The position numbers and the translations under genes are program-made. The notes beneath the pieces are model-generated. The model was not told where the DNA came from. It ran no database searches and was given only the letters and a program-made list of their open reading frames with translations. Of a stretch of 13,742 bases of DNA, positions 12,356 to 13,742 are shown one piece after another; the first letter of the stretch is position 1; each line of letters opens with the position of its first letter. Source of the DNA: Candidatus Aenigmatarchaeota archaeon (GTDB lineage Archaea; Aenigmatarchaeota; Aenigmatarchaeia; GW2011-AR5). The stretch is taken from the NCBI GenBank assembly GCA_016187365.1, contig JACPJX010000010.1, positions 1 to 13,742 on the forward strand, given 5' to 3'.

Positions 12356-13318
12356 ATGGCGGAAATATTTGACCCTGTGTGGGTCTCGATGTTCATCATA
12401 AGGGTCATATTCGCCATAGGCATAGTGTTCTTCATGTCCTACCTGATACTTTCATACACGCTGACGCTTGAGGACGAAAGGCTCAGCAGGTTTGCCTACG
12501 AAATGGAGGAAACCATCGTGGCATCGGAACTCGCGAAAAGCAGGGGCGTATTCTCTGCAGAAATGCTGGACAACTTCACTGCGAAATGGTCCGGCGATTT
12601 CGAGTCTGCGTACAACTTTGCCGGCAATCCATCACTCAACAAACTCATCATACTGGGGGACGAAAGCCCGTACATAAACGTGGAGCCCGAGTTCGCGAGG
12701 CACTGCATGTTCGCATACAGCATCTCCATCCGGGAGCTTGGGACAGAAAGGAAATGGCTGTTCGGCTACCAGGCGTCGGTTTCGCTGGAGGAAACACTTG
12801 AAAACATCGACACCGCATCCGAGACGTTCCCTGCATCGGTGATGCACAGCGACGGGAGAATAGAGCCTGCCGAGATGGGTATCAATGTCTATATGACTCC
12901 GCTAACGAGGTATTCGTGCCTTGCCGAAAGGGCGAAGAAATACGCGAAGCCGCAGGAACTCGGCCTTCCGGACTGCAAAGACGCCTGCATGATATCATTG
13001 AGAAACTTCGCATCAGGCGACGACCATGCATGCACAGCCGCCATCCTCGACACAAGGCCCGGGGAACTGTCAGAACTTGCATGCAGATACCTAAGTGATA
13101 CAAGGATTGCCCCTTCAAACCTGCGATATGGAGCGGGGGAGAAGAAAAAACTCGTTGCGTATCCGGTGAGGGCCGGGGCCGGCGTTCAGAATATACTAGA
13201 TGACTTATCAGTCGCCAAAGAAACGTCAGAACAAAACTGCGAACTGGCGAAGAACAACCTTGCGGCAAATCCGGACGAGGTTGATTCCGTGGTGTTCTGC
13301 CTGGAGGCGAGGAGATGA
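12356..13318 (+). CDS. Exported protein with N-terminal anchor and eight cysteines
   Basis: 320 aa, ATG 12356, TGA 13316-13318. MAEIFDPVWVSM leads into a helix at about 12-34 (FIIRVIFAIGIVFFMSYLIL), then a domain of about 285 residues with eight cysteines, including LPDCKDACM. One long amphipathic segment after the anchor (LEDERLSRFAYEMEE) suggests a helical stalk as in pilin-like proteins. The start directly follows the previous stop and the end overlaps the next ATG (ATGA), indicating coupling with the prepilin-like gene. Unassigned to a family; minor pilin-like surface subunit is inferred. Confidence 0.78.
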   Translation: MAEIFDPVWVSMFIIRVIFAIGIVFFMSYLILSYTLTLEDERLSRFAYEMEETIVASELAKSRGVFSAEMLDNFTAKWSGDFESAYNFAGNPSLNKLIILGDESPYINVEPEFARHCMFAYSISIRELGTERKWLFGYQASVSLEETLENIDTASETFPASVMHSDGRIEPAEMGINVYMTPLTRYSCLAERAKKYAKPQELGLPDCKDACMISLRNFASGDDHACTAAILDTRPGELSELACRYLSDTRIAPSNLRYGAGEKKKLVAYPVRAGAGVQNILDDLSVAKETSEQNCELAKNNLAANPDEVDSVVFCLEARR

Positions 13319-13742
13319 AAGGACAGTCGTCGCTCACAGAAGAAATCGGGGGAACAATTATCGTGATAGTCTTTGTTCTGGCGATAGCGCTCATATCCGT
13401 CTCGTATTACGGCATTTCAAAGATAAAGGGCGCCTCGCCTGCCGCGTACTCGCTCGAGTTCGTGAACTTCGCGACCAAGCCCTTCACGCTGAGCCATACG
13501 CTGTCTTTCTATAAAATAGACGACAGGCAGTTCTTCGAACAGGCGCTCCAAAGCGCGGTAACCGGCTCGGTGGAAAATGCCAGTGCGGCCGGAATGCCCG
13601 GAGGCCTAAGGCTGCTCGCAGAGATGTACAATTTCAACATGTATTTCATCGAGATAAAGAACGGCAGGTCAAGCGCGCTGGCGCTCGACAACCAGTTGAG
13701 GGGGTGCGGCACAGATGACGACGGAAACAAACTGCCTGATGG
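13315..13742 (+). CDS. Prepilin-like protein with class III signal, 3' end outside window
   Basis: ATG 13315 overlaps the previous TGA in an ATGA junction; the frame stays open for 142 codons to the window edge, so the end is missing. The N-terminus MKGQSSLTEEIGG, followed by a helix at about 14-33 (TIIVIVFVLAIALISVSYYG), resembles archaeal class III prepilins, where a peptidase cuts between Gly and Gln. The usual Q-x-S-x-E spacing has Thr at the fifth position and Glu at the sixth here, a small deviation. The remaining visible part is a mixed soluble domain with one cysteine so far. Best candidate for a true structural pilin in the window; the peptidase is not in the window. Confidence 0.78.
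   Translation, partial: MKGQSSLTEEIGGTIIVIVFVLAIALISVSYYGISKIKGASPAAYSLEFVNFATKPFTLSHTLSFYKIDDRQFFEQALQSAVTGSVENASAAGMPGGLRLLAEMYNFNMYFIEIKNGRSSALALDNQLRGCGTDDDGNKLPD

Overview
The window looks archaeal, and a DPANN-type lineage (Micrarchaeota, Aenigmarchaeota or similar) is a reasonable guess. Arg is mostly AGG and Ile is often ATA. Several genes have A/T-rich TATA-like boxes about 26-29 nt before the start codon. The core genes are an archaeal TadA-type secretion ATPase and a tandem-domain TadC/FlaJ-type platform protein, surrounded by tiny membrane proteins and single-anchor exported proteins. The lineage call is inference; no rRNA or other marker gene is present.

Layout. Positions 1-1191 (+): two tandem paralogous multi-pass membrane proteins (the first cut by the window edge) and a 64-aa two-helix membrane protein. 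Positions 1281-1833 (+): an AT-rich two-gene island of foreign appearance, a thioredoxin/glutaredoxin-like protein lacking the CxxC cysteines and a small zinc-ribbon protein. Positions 1839-3408 (-): a Nudix hydrolase and two coiled-coil proteins, with two tandem hairpins between the latter. Positions 3460-3593: a cluster of three hairpins in the divergent promoter region. Positions 3639-8266 (+): ATPase, platform protein and two small membrane proteins, tightly coupled. Positions 8271-8363: an inverted second copy of the 3460-3548 hairpin element. Positions 8361-13742 (+): exported proteins with one N-terminal membrane helix, mostly with an even number of cysteines, two mini single-pass proteins of 47 and 39 aa, and at the right edge a protein with a class III prepilin-like N-terminus (MKGQSSLTEE). 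A 113-bp MITE-like element with a 9-bp target duplication sits at 9338-9450.

Working model (inference): the ATPase powers and the platform organises assembly of a Tad/type IV pilus-like or pseudopilus-like surface structure. The exported disulfide-rich proteins and mini-TM proteins would be its pilins, minor pilins or anchors. The multi-pass proteins at 1-1191 and the divergent coiled-coil proteins may be accessory. No prepilin peptidase or secretin is visible in the window.

The most unusual sequence-level signals are the inverted pair of two-hairpin elements bracketing the ATPase/platform operon, with a compensatory base change in one stem; the MITE with its target duplication; the AT-rich island encoding a redox-dead thioredoxin-like protein; and three gene junctions where an in-frame stop codon is followed with no gap by the next start codon.
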